Shown: one piece after another, positions 16,265-23,739 of the stretch
Numbering within the stretch: the stretch's first letter is position 1
Layout: each line of letters begins with the position of its first letter
Source of the DNA: Bradyrhizobium sp. Gha
GTDB taxonomy: Bacteria > Pseudomonadota > Alphaproteobacteria > Rhizobiales > Xanthobacteraceae
Direction of reading: 5' to 3'
Assembly: GCF_900113735.1 (NCBI RefSeq)
Contig: NZ_FOQM01000030.1
Span: forward strand, 1 to 64,000
Length of the DNA: 64,000 nucleotides
Translations under genes and position numbers: made by a program
Notes under the pieces: model-generated
What the model was told of the DNA's origin: nothing
Database searches by the model: none
Seen by the model: the letters and a program-made list of their open reading frames with translations, nothing else

Positions 16265-17815
16265 ATGATGGTGGGGAAAGTGGGAATGATCGCGGTCGAC
16301 GGACGCGGAAAATATATCAAAGCTGCACTCAACAGCAGCCAGATGATGCGACCCGTCACCGAGCACAAGGGCTGCAGCGCTTCTGCCAAGACCGGACAGG
16401 CGAGCTGCGGCTCGGCGACCGGCCAAGGCGCGCTCCCGACCGAAATCTGGGAAAAGGTCAGAAACCATCCTTGCTATAGCGAGGATGCGCACCATTACTA
16501 CGCTCGCATGCATGTCGCGGTCGCGCCTGCCTGCAACATCCAGTGCAATTACTGCAACCGAAAATACGACTGCGCCAATGAATCGCGCCCGGGTGTGGCG
16601 AGCGAGAAACTCACCCCTGAGCAGGCGGTAAAAAAAGTGATCGCAGTCGCGACGACAATTCCGCATATGACAGTGCTTGGCATTGCTGGTCCCGGCGACG
16701 CCCTGGCCAATCCCGCAAAGACGTTCAAAACGTTCGAGCTAGTCACCAAGGCTGCTCCCGATATCAAGCTTTGTCTGTCAACCAACGGACTCGCGCTGGC
16801 AGACTATGTTGACACCATCGCGAAGGCCAAAATCGACCACGTCACCATCACCATCAACATGATCGATCCGGAAATCGGAGCCAAGATTTATCCCTGGATC
16901 TTCTTCAACCACAAGCGATATACCGGCGTCGAGGCGGCAAGGATACTCAGTCATCGCCAGCTGCAAGGCCTCGAGATGCTTACCAGTCGGGGCATCTTGT
17001 GCAAGATCAACTCAGTGATGATCCCCAACATCAACGATCACCACCTGGTCGAGGTCAACAAGGCGGTCACCTCGCGCGGTGCCTTCCTCCACAATATCAT
17101 GCCCCTGATTTCCGCGCCCGAGCACGGCACAGCGTTTGGCCTCAAAGGTCAGCGCGGGCCGGCGGCACAAGAACTGAAGGAGCTGCAAGATGCTTGTGAA
17201 GGGCAGATAAGCGTGATGCGGCATTGCCGTCAGTGCCGCGCTGATGCGGTCGGTCTACTCGGCGAGGATCGCAGCGCAGAGTTCACTACGGATCAGGTGA
17301 TGAAAATGGACGTCCGGTATGATTTGGAGAAGCGCAAGGCGTATCAAAAGAGAATAGAGGATGAGCGAGTTGCCAAAGCCGCGGGCGGCCAACAGGAGCT
17401 GACCCAAACATGTGGAAAGATGAGCGCGATAACCCTTCTAGTGGCTGTCGCAACCAAAGGCTCTGGGTTGATCAACGAGCACTTTGGACATGCCAAGGAA
17501 TTCCTGGTCTATGAGCTTTCCACATCCGGCGCCAAGTTCATCGGACCGCGTCCTGTGCAGGGGTACTGTCAGGGCGGATTTGGCGAGGAAGACAGGCTGT
17601 CCGCCATCATGCGCGACATCAGGGACTGCCATGCGGTCTTCGTGGCTAAGATTGGCGGCTGCCCGAAAAACAATCTGATCGAGGCGGGGATTGAGCCGGT
17701 TGATCAATTCGCCCATGAGTTCATTGAGAAATCGATGATCGCCTGGTTCGAAGCCTATCTAGGCAAGGTGAAGCGCGGTGAGATCCAGCACGTGCAGCGC
17801 GGCGAGCACGCGTAG
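16265..17815 (+). CDS. nifB: FeMo-cofactor biosynthesis radical SAM protein NifB
   Basis: NifB fuses two [4Fe-4S] clusters and inserts the central carbide to make NifB-co. The 516-residue protein has the radical SAM motif CNIQCNYC (Cys90, Cys94, Cys97), the AGPGDALANP loop and the conserved HCRQCRADAVGLLGEDR segment. The C-terminal part from about residue 395 (LLVAVATKGSGLINEHFGHA) is a NifX-like carrier domain, a common fusion. Two adjacent ATGs occur (16265 and 16268); the second has better spacing to GGAGG. frxA follows after 40 bases. Confidence 0.97.
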   Translation: MMVGKVGMIAVDGRGKYIKAALNSSQMMRPVTEHKGCSASAKTGQASCGSATGQGALPTEIWEKVRNHPCYSEDAHHYYARMHVAVAPACNIQCNYCNRKYDCANESRPGVASEKLTPEQAVKKVIAVATTIPHMTVLGIAGPGDALANPAKTFKTFELVTKAAPDIKLCLSTNGLALADYVDTIAKAKIDHVTITINMIDPEIGAKIYPWIFFNHKRYTGVEAARILSHRQLQGLEMLTSRGILCKINSVMIPNINDHHLVEVNKAVTSRGAFLHNIMPLISAPEHGTAFGLKGQRGPAAQELKELQDACEGQISVMRHCRQCRADAVGLLGEDRSAEFTTDQVMKMDVRYDLEKRKAYQKRIEDERVAKAAGGQQELTQTCGKMSAITLLVAVATKGSGLINEHFGHAKEFLVYELSTSGAKFIGPRPVQGYCQGGFGEEDRLSAIMRDIRDCHAVFVAKIGGCPKNNLIEAGIEPVDQFAHEFIEKSMIAWFEAYLGKVKRGEIQHVQRGEHA

Positions 17816-17855
17816 CGTTAGATAGAATCCATCTCTACGGCATAAGGAGGAATAT

Positions 17856-18080
17856 GTGCCATTCAAAATCGTAGCCTCGCAGTGCACCGGCTGCTCAGCT
17901 TGCGAACCTCTATGCCCGAACGTTGCTATCTCTGAGAAGGGCGGGAACTTTGTCATTGAAGCCATCAAATGCACCGAGTGCGTTGGCCATTTTGATGAGC
18001 CGCAATGTGTCGCTGCCTGCCCGGTCGACAATACCTGCGTGGTTGACAGGTCCTTGCCTCGCTACCAAGCGCCGGCTTAA
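17856..18080 (+). CDS. frxA: 2[4Fe-4S] ferredoxin downstream of nifB
   Basis: The 74-residue ferredoxin has CTGCSACEPLCPN (residues about 10-21) and CTECVGHFDEPQCVAACPVDN (about 40-58). The longer loop in the second motif is typical of FdxN/FrxA. It likely supplies electrons to NifB or to the nitrogenase pathway. The start is GTG at 17856 behind a strong AAGGAGG (17842-17848). It lies in the nifB operon and is followed by nifZ after 51 bases. Confidence 0.92.
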   Translation: MPFKIVASQCTGCSACEPLCPNVAISEKGGNFVIEAIKCTECVGHFDEPQCVAACPVDNTCVVDRSLPRYQAPA

Positions 18081-18131
18081 AGCGCGAAGCCTCATCGGCG
18101 GTGCGCCATTGCGTTGGCATGAGGAGTGGGA

Positions 18132-18446
18132 ATGAGCAGAATTCTTCGGGACAGCGACATCGTCGAGCTAAGCGGCCCGCCGGTCTTCAGCTTTGGCCAA
18201 AAGCTTCGAGCCAATCGCGTCATCCGAAATGATGGCACCTATCGCGGCAGGGAGGTTGGCGACGTCTTAGTAAAAAGAGGGGAGGTCGGTTACGTCGTCT
18301 CGATCGGAACATTTTTGCAGCAATTCTACATCTACGGTGTGGAGTTTTTGGAAAGTGGCCACCGCGTTGGCATGAAACGCAACGAACTAGAGCCAGTGGA
18401 TGCCTGCGAGGAGGTCGATGATTTGCCGTTACCGGAGGAGTCATGA
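18132..18446 (+). CDS. nifZ: Nitrogenase maturation protein NifZ
   Basis: NifZ helps form the second P-cluster of the MoFe protein. The 104-residue protein shows the conserved block KLRANRVIRNDGTYRGREVG followed by VLVKRGEVGYVVSIGTFLQQ and YIYGVEFLESGHRVGMK. The ATG at 18132 follows GAGGAG by five bases; an in-frame GTG at 18126 is less likely. Its stop overlaps the start of the next small frame. Confidence 0.93.
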   Translation: MSRILRDSDIVELSGPPVFSFGQKLRANRVIRNDGTYRGREVGDVLVKRGEVGYVVSIGTFLQQFYIYGVEFLESGHRVGMKRNELEPVDACEEVDDLPLPEES

Positions 18447-18629
18447 CTCAGCAGAAACTTCCGAAAGATCAGCGGGGCCCGCGGGTCGAAGCTGCAGTCG
18501 ACCTTGTCAAACACCGCTCATTGGGAAGAAACGGAACACCATGGAGCTTCGCTCCCCGTCGGAGCGACACGCAAGACCATCATCGCTGTTCTCGATAACG
18601 AAGCTAACGAGCCAATCTATATTGTTTGA
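18443..18629 (+). pseudogene. Small nifZ-coupled gene, apparently frameshifted
   Basis: An ATG at 18443 overlaps the nifZ stop (ATGA) behind GGAGGAG, opening MTQQKLPKDQRGPRVEAAVD. That frame ends early in low-quality sequence, but from about 18500 another frame gives a natural-looking end: HWEETEHHGASLPVGATRKT, then IIAVLDNEANEPIYIV and a stop at 18629. The total length is one base more than a multiple of three, as expected for a single insertion. I infer a small gene of about 61 residues broken by a one-base change. Family not recognised; the end resembles the NifZ-type beta-rich fold. Confidence 0.5.
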
Positions 18630-18681
18630 TTCTGTCGAGGCGTCTCATTGGCTGTATTGAAGAGGAAAGGAGGCCTTCGCG

Positions 18682-19041
18682 ATGAATGGCGCGCTGATGA
18701 GGAAAGTAAAGACGGGACCGGTGCCTCACCCCAACGAGCTTGATCGCAAGCGCATCCAACGCGGCTTGTGCGAGCGCAAGCGTTATCTCTATGTCTCACC
18801 AAGCGTGAGGCCGGTGAGGGGCGGCTATCTCATCGAGAGCCCTTGTTGCTCGCGCAACATCGACAAGGACGGCGCTCTCGTCGATGTAGCTCTGATTCTT
18901 TATGATGCCGTGAGCGGTATCTGGAAGCTGTTTCGCAAGAATCACGCGGTCGGAATCTGGGAAATTTACAGCCTTTACGATCGCTTGACTCCTGCTATCG
19001 AGGAATTGAGCGCGGATCCAGAGCGCCTGTTCTGGCAGTGA
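18682..19041 (+). CDS. Conserved-looking nif-cluster protein of unknown function
   Basis: A 119-residue protein I cannot assign. Visible features are the basic N-terminus, RYLYVSPSVRPVRGGYLIES, a Cys-Cys pair (SPCCSRN), WKLFRKNHAVGIWEIYSLYD and PAIEELSADPERLFWQ at the end. The latter looks like a small globular domain with many aromatic residues. It follows the broken nifZ-coupled gene and has AGGAAAGGAGG upstream of the ATG, so it is probably translated within the nifB-nifZ transcript. There is no signal peptide or membrane helix. Confidence 0.75.
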   Translation: MNGALMRKVKTGPVPHPNELDRKRIQRGLCERKRYLYVSPSVRPVRGGYLIESPCCSRNIDKDGALVDVALILYDAVSGIWKLFRKNHAVGIWEIYSLYDRLTPAIEELSADPERLFWQ

Positions 19042-19074
19042 GGGACAACCGTCCTCGAGGCACAGAGAGCGACA

Positions 19075-19334
19075 ATGGCACTCAGCACGGAGGAGCTGAT
19101 CGAAATCGAGCGACTGCTTTCTGCTGGTGGAACCGAGGTCGGGCAACTTTCTGAGCTGCGGCGCCGCTTTCCGCAGCTTGCTTTTGTGCGGTGTGATGCG
19201 TCGGACTTATCAGATATGCCGTTTCGGCAGGGTCCTCGCTTCGATCTTCATCTGCTCGATGGATCGAACTACTGCGCTCAGGGCGATCCAACGCGAGTGG
19301 GATCGTATTGGCCAAAAGGAAAGATACGAGGTGA
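19075..19334 (+). pseudogene. DUF6129-type nif-linked gene, frameshifted
   Basis: The first 70 or so residues (ALSTEELIEIERLLSAGG, FDLHLLDGSNYCAQG) fit a short protein family found beside nifZ in Bradyrhizobium. At about 19280 the frame goes wrong. The expected end, NASGIVLAKRKDTR followed by TGA at 19332-19334, is present in another frame. The restored stop overlaps a GTG (19331) that opens the next small frame, supporting the reconstruction. As read, the uninterrupted frame instead runs to 19533 with unrelated residues. One indel is enough to explain this. Confidence 0.6.
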
Positions 19335-19507
19335 GTACCGGGCCCCAAGCCTTGAGTGGTGTCGAATGGCCGAGCAGCGTTCCGAGCGCATCTGCAGCTT
19401 CCGATGCCCAAAATCACCTTCAACTCCGGCTGTCACGCGGCCAATTCCTGGATTGGATGGGATGTGCGATCGCGTCATGGCACGCCCATTTCATGTCAGT
19501 CCCATGA
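19331..19507 (+). CDS. Possible small protein coupled to the DUF6129 gene
   Basis: A GTG at 19331 overlaps the reconstructed DUF6129 stop (GTGA). It opens 58 residues: STGPQALSGVEWPSSVPSAS, then a helical piece around LQLRLSRGQFLDWMGCAIAS and WHAHFMSVP. The coupling and the coherent second half suggest a real gene. I do not recognise a family, and the evidence is only positional. Confidence 0.35.
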   Translation: MSTGPQALSGVEWPSSVPSASAASDAQNHLQLRLSRGQFLDWMGCAIASWHAHFMSVP

Positions 19508-19774
19508 ACAAGTGGCTCGAGTTTATCGTTTAGACCGGGATGCATCGACAGACCTCGCGATCGAGCAAGAGTCTCGTCCCTAAGATACGGAAGCACGAGG
19601 AGTTCATTGTGGACATTGTAGGGTTTATCAGCGGGAGGTGGCAAGCTCACGAGTAATGTGTACCAGCGCCGCCAAGTTTGAAGTGCGTGCCAACATCTCC
19701 GCAATCAAACACATGAAAAGCGAGATTGTCGGTGTCCGGATCGTGATCGTAAGTGACCAAAAGCAGGGACCGAT
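19508..19774 (+). other. Short stretch with small unsupported frames
   Basis: Two small frames can be read: about 38 residues ending at the TAA near 19655, and 46 residues (19656-19796, starting MCTSAAKFEVRAN) that overlaps the start of the next gene. The second follows GGGAGGTGG at a loose distance. Neither shows a motif, so they are noted but not called as genes. Confidence 0.3.
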
Positions 19775-19996
19775 ATGGACTCACAAGAAATCATAATCCA
19801 CGTCCGCTTCGCCCCAAACGGGAGAGTGATACAGATCAGCGAGCGGCCAGCAAAGCTCACTCCGAACCAATGGTTTGATGTCCTAAACACCCGTGCCGCC
19901 TCGGCTTATCGGCCGCTGTCTCGTGGCCGCGGGGTGTTTCGGTTGAGCCGGACTGCCGTCGATGAGTTAAAGCAGCAAACAGTGAGAATTGGATGA
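19775..19996 (+). CDS. Small nif-linked protein of unknown function
   Basis: A 73-residue protein (MDSQEIIIHVRFAPNGRVIQ, ISERPAKLTPNQWFDVLNTR, then a basic GRGVFRLSRTAVDEL segment). The composition suggests a compact beta-alpha fold with no cysteines or membrane segments. It follows GGGACCGAT, a weak ribosome site. I do not know a function; its position in the tail of the nifB-nifZ cluster suggests a nitrogen-fixation role. Confidence 0.65.
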   Translation: MDSQEIIIHVRFAPNGRVIQISERPAKLTPNQWFDVLNTRAASAYRPLSRGRGVFRLSRTAVDELKQQTVRIG

Positions 19997-20114
19997 GAAA
20001 ACCGAGAACCGGCGACTTGATGAGCCGCGTCTGTTGGGCCGATGCCATCAGTCTAAGTGAGAGGAAGGGCTTTTAGCACGTCTCCATCGCTCAACGGGGC
20101 GATGAGCGCTGGCA

Positions 20115-20417
20115 ATGACGGCGCTAATTGTGAAGGACGTCCGGGACGCATCTGGTGTTCAGCTTCCGTTGGAGCGTTTTGATCATGAGTGGGTGATGCG
20201 GGTGATTGCAATGATGGACGAACGGGTTGGTCGAAATCAGGACTTCCCACGGGAATATATCGCTCGCTCATTTTCCGCGAAGATAACGACTATAGCCGCC
20301 GATGGCTCTCAGCGGCTTTCGCAAGCGAGAATGGGAATCGTAACATATACCGGCCAACGAGGGTTCATCGTTAGGCATTGTGGGGCGCTATGTGCTCACA
20401 TGCCACGCTTCAGCTGA
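20115..20417 (+). CDS. Uncharacterised small protein
   Basis: A 100-residue frame (MTALIVKDVRDASGVQLPLE, FDHEWVMRVIAMMDERVGRN, then ITTIAADGSQRLSQARMGIV). The first 60 residues look like a plausible protein. The C-terminus (GFIVRHCGALCAHMPRFS) is less convincing and might be altered by another small frameshift like those in neighbouring genes. It sits between the 73-aa gene and the ferredoxin-like gene. No family assignment. Confidence 0.5.
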   Translation: MTALIVKDVRDASGVQLPLERFDHEWVMRVIAMMDERVGRNQDFPREYIARSFSAKITTIAADGSQRLSQARMGIVTYTGQRGFIVRHCGALCAHMPRFS

Positions 20418-20442
20418 AGTTGAGTAATGAGAGGATATTCGC

Positions 20443-20791
20443 GTGAGCTCAGAAAATAAATTCGTTCTCCCTCAGATCTACAGGCATCATGTCTTTGCGT
20501 GCAACACGCAACGTCCGGCAAGCCATCCCCGACGGCAGTTGTGGTGCCTCGGGGGCGCAAGCTTTGTGGGATCGAATGAGCAAAGCGATCGAAGCGCAAG
20601 GACTAAACGATATTGGCTTCGCGACGGCGGGGTGCCTCGGCTTTTGTAACTCTGGTCCCTTGCTGGTTGTCTATCCTGACGGAGTCTGGTATCGCGCGAG
20701 CACGCCTGAGGACGTCGACGAGATCGTCAGCTCGCACCTCAAGCAGGGCAAACGTGTCGATCGACTTGTGATGGTGCTCAAGCGAAGCTAA
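20443..20791 (+). pseudogene. Thioredoxin-fold [2Fe-2S] ferredoxin, frameshifted
   Basis: Two overlapping frames each hold part of a Shethna/thioredoxin-like [2Fe-2S] ferredoxin. From the GTG at 20443 comes SSENKFVLPQIYRHHVFACN and TQRPASHP. From about 20535, in another frame, come GSCGASGAQALWDRMSKAIE, IGFATAGCLGFCNSGPLLVV and YPDGVWYRASTPEDVDEI. The expected cluster cysteines (FACN, GSCG, GCLGFC) are all present but split between frames; the whole is one base longer than a multiple of three. If the shift is real the N-terminal cysteine is lost and the protein would not bind its cluster normally. Confidence 0.72.
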
Positions 20792-21025
20792 GGGGGTGGC
20801 TTGGCGGCCGCTTGCCGGTGCTGGCAAGCATGGGTGGCTTGTCGACCATGAGTCTGCCGCTGAGAGCTCGGCTGGTCTGAGTTAGCCTGGCACTTCGCGC
20901 TTCGGCGTCATGTGACTGGTGCCTACGTCCGCTTCGCTCCAATAGCGACCAAGTTCGTGCGGCAGCGCGATATGTCGCGATGGCCCATAGGCGACGTTCT
21001 GGCGGCGCGTTCGTATCGAAGTCGC

Positions 21026-22465
21026 TCAGATCATGCCGAGCCACCGCCAGTACGTCGATGCGCAAATCGCATAGACGATGCAGGCGAGTAGGCTGATCGG
21101 GACACCTACCTTTGGGAAGTCGAGGACCGTCAAGCGGCCCGTGCCGTAGACCATGATATTCGGCAGCGTGTTGTAGAACATCAGTACGGGGTAACCGCCG
21201 ATGATCATGCCAGCCGGCAGGACGAGTACACGCGGATCCACCTGAGCGGTCTCCGCGAGAGCCAACACGATCGGAATGATGCCTGTCGCCATCGCAGTTG
21301 TCCCGATGAAGAGCACATGCAGCAGCTGCAGGACGATCATGACAACAAGCAGCATAGTGAGCCGACCTGCCGCGCCCAGACCGAGTCCATGAAAGATCTC
21401 CCCTGCAAGCCAGTTCGCAGCACCGGTCTTGATCAGCAGATCGCCGAGCGTGATGCCGCCTCCGCATATGAGGATGACTTGCCAAGATATCTCGCCGTTG
21501 GCATCGGCCCAGTCGATCACGCCGAGTTTCGGCAGGAACAGCAAACTGGTACCGGCCAGGCAGATGACGGTCGTGTCGAGCTTCGACCATCCCTGGGTCA
21601 CCCACCCGACCACGACTATAATGAAGATTACAAGGGTTCGCCATTCCGCGGCGGTGGTGCGGCCCATCTCGGAAAGCGGCTTCGCGATGGCATCGCCGGC
21701 CAGAGGCGCGTCATGTCGCTCTTCGGTCCCGACGACCACTTGAATGACGAACCACGTCAGGAAGGTCATGATCAGTGCCGGCGGAAAGCCGAAGGTCAAC
21801 CAGTCGACGTAGCTCACCGGCCGTTCCGCCTTGGCAAGAAAATCCGCGGTCGCCGGATTCGGTGCCGTCGCGGTCAGGATGCCGGCGCTGATCGCCGCAT
21901 TGGTGAAGGCAAGCGTCAGGAGCAGATTCACGACGAATCGGGTGCGGCCTTCGCCTCCGATGACAGAGGCGATGCCAAGGCACACCGGGAGCAGCACGGC
22001 AGTTCGTGCGGTTGAGGACGGGATCAGGAAGGCAAGCACGATATTGGCGATCGTTATTCCGAGAGTGATACGGGTCGTCGTCCCGCCGGCGATCTTGAGA
22101 ATCCCGTATGTCATCCGCTCGGCCAGCCGCGTCTTGACCATCGCTGCGGCGAAAATAAATGCGCCGAGGATGAGATAGACGGAGGGCGAGGAGAATCCAC
22201 TCAAGGAACTCGCCGGGCTCGCAATGCCCAGAAGAACCGCTGCTGGCGCGATGACCAGGCTGGTGATCGCGAGCGGGATGGCTTCCGTGAGATAGAGAAT
22301 GAACACCGCCGAGAACAGAACGAGCGCGCGATGACCACTCGGCGAGAGCCCCTCGGGCGCGCCAGCCGTCCAGACGGCGAGGCCTATGCCTACCGCGAGC
22401 GGAATACCCATCCCGCGCCGTATCGCGTCAAACGAGGCATGATCCGTCAACGTCAAAGCGCTCAT
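21026..22465 (-). CDS. DASS-family anion:sodium symporter (di/tricarboxylate type)
   Basis: A 479-residue membrane protein with about 12 hydrophobic segments. It belongs to the divalent anion:Na+ symporter (SLC13/CitT) family, as shown by the two pseudo-repeated signatures ANIVLAFLIPSSTARTAVLL (about residues 140-160) and FIGTTAMATGIIPIVLALAE (about 390-410), plus LTATAPNPATADFLAKAE. It should import a dicarboxylate or tricarboxylate across the inner membrane. It is the promoter-distal gene of a minus-strand group with a CoA-transferase and a citryl-CoA lyase-like enzyme, which suggests a citrate- or citramalate-like substrate. Confidence 0.88.
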   Translation of the reverse strand: MSALTLTDHASFDAIRRGMGIPLAVGIGLAVWTAGAPEGLSPSGHRALVLFSAVFILYLTEAIPLAITSLVIAPAAVLLGIASPASSLSGFSSPSVYLILGAFIFAAAMVKTRLAERMTYGILKIAGGTTTRITLGITIANIVLAFLIPSSTARTAVLLPVCLGIASVIGGEGRTRFVVNLLLTLAFTNAAISAGILTATAPNPATADFLAKAERPVSYVDWLTFGFPPALIMTFLTWFVIQVVVGTEERHDAPLAGDAIAKPLSEMGRTTAAEWRTLVIFIIVVVGWVTQGWSKLDTTVICLAGTSLLFLPKLGVIDWADANGEISWQVILICGGGITLGDLLIKTGAANWLAGEIFHGLGLGAAGRLTMLLVVMIVLQLLHVLFIGTTAMATGIIPIVLALAETAQVDPRVLVLPAGMIIGGYPVLMFYNTLPNIMVYGTGRLTVLDFPKVGVPISLLACIVYAICASTYWRWLGMI

Positions 22466-22466
22466 T

Positions 22467-22830
22467 GCGCCTCCCCGGCGGCTCTAAGTTGATAAAAGCT
22501 GGTCGCCTTGTCGCGGAAGAGTGCAGCCCTTTCGGAGGGAGACGCACCCGACGCGAGGCGCTCGAACGCTTCCAGCAGGGGCCGTAGGCGAAGGAGCCCT
22601 TGTCGAGCGGGAAATTGCTTTCGAACATGCAGGGCTCGGCGCCCAAAGCTTCGATACACGTCTCGAAAGGACGCCATGCACTCGCCAGTTGTCTGGATGC
22701 CGGCGGATCTGCTTCCTTTTCGAACCAAAGCCGTTGATGCGCATGCCGAGGCCGCCGAGCTTTACGAAGACACTGTCGTGCCCGGGGGCGAGCCGCGCAA
22801 GAATGCGGCGCGATATCAATGGACGACATT
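22467..22830 (-). pseudogene. Amidohydrolase (TIM-barrel lactonase type) C-terminal remnant
   Basis: The C-terminal part of an amidohydrolase_2-family enzyme is spread over three frames. From the 5' side these are HDSVFVKLGGLGMRINGFG, then ASAWRPFETCIEALGAEPCM and FESNFPLDKGSFAYG, and finally LLEAFERLASGASPSERAAL and FRDKATSFYQL. The conserved FESNFP motif of this family is intact, but the N-terminal two thirds are missing and the frame changes at least twice. It lies between the transporter and the citryl-CoA lyase-like gene, so the catabolic set is no longer complete. Confidence 0.75.
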
Positions 22831-22887
22831 TAGTGCTCCCTAGGGTCTTTGGTGACCACGCTTCTTTTGGCGCTTGGTTCACGATCG

Positions 22888-23724
22888 TTAGGCCGGGCTG
22901 AAGTCGCGTGGTGGCTTACCAGTGTAGGAATAGGGGACGCCTGGAGGCATCGGCCCCTTGATACGACCGCCCTGCTGCTTCTGCTCCCAGGCATGCGCGA
23001 GAATACCGACCGAGCGCGATAGGATGAAAAGTCCTCGACCGAGTGGCGGCGCGAAACCGAGTTCGGAGTAGATGAGGGCGGTGGACCCGTCGATGTTCAT
23101 CGGGACCTTGCGGCCCTTGCCCTTTTCCAGATGTGCTTCTACCGCACGGCCGATGTCGGCAAACTTGCCGGAAATCACGCCGCGCTCATGAGCGGCATCG
23201 ACCAGCGACAGCAGCCTCGGCGAGCGAGGGTCGATCGGGTGAAAGCGATGGCCGAAACCGGGCAAGATTTTCCCGTGTGTCTCGACGAAGGCGGCGATAC
23301 CGGCCTGCGTCGCCGCTACAAGCGGCATACCTTCACTCATCCGTCGAGCGATGTCGGCGTACAGCTCCATGCATTGTTGACCGGCGCCTCCATGAACGTC
23401 GTCGAGCAAATTGATGGCGGACGCCATTGCTGAATTGAGCGGCAAGCCGCAGGTGATGGACATCCTGCTAACCGCGATCGAAGGCGCCTGCGGTCCGTGA
23501 TCGGCCGCAGCCACAAGAGCTGCTTCAAGCAGAGCGGCATGATCGGCGGACGGGAGGTCGCCACGCAACAGAAGCCATATCATCTGTGGAAAGCTGATCG
23601 AGCCAATCATCTGCTCGATCGGAAAGCCACGAAAGCGGATGACGCCCGGCTTAATGTCGATAATGTCGGTCGACCACCACTTGGTTGCCTCGGTCAGGAG
23701 ATCGGCGGGATTGGATTCTGACAT
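22888..23724 (-). CDS. Citryl-CoA lyase / citrate synthase-family protein
   Basis: A 278-residue protein of the citrate synthase superfamily, shorter than true citrate synthase (about 430) and like the lyases that cleave citryl-CoA or related acyl-CoAs. The conserved catalytic region is visible as ILPGFGHRFHPIDPRSPRLL (about residues 150-170), and the C-terminal domain has NIDGSTALIYSELGF and FILSRSVGILAHAWEQ. It is followed by the CoA-transferase gene upstream (15-base gap), suggesting that the acid is first activated to its CoA ester and then cleaved. Confidence 0.82.
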   Translation of the reverse strand: MSESNPADLLTEATKWWSTDIIDIKPGVIRFRGFPIEQMIGSISFPQMIWLLLRGDLPSADHAALLEAALVAAADHGPQAPSIAVSRMSITCGLPLNSAMASAINLLDDVHGGAGQQCMELYADIARRMSEGMPLVAATQAGIAAFVETHGKILPGFGHRFHPIDPRSPRLLSLVDAAHERGVISGKFADIGRAVEAHLEKGKGRKVPMNIDGSTALIYSELGFAPPLGRGLFILSRSVGILAHAWEQKQQGGRIKGPMPPGVPYSYTGKPPRDFSPA

Positions 23725-23739
23725 GACCAGGATTCCTTA

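Noticed and set aside
20778..21644. 288-codon minus-strand frame overlapping the DASS transporter gene
   Set aside because: Out of frame with the transporter, whose membrane helices and signatures are clear in the other frame.
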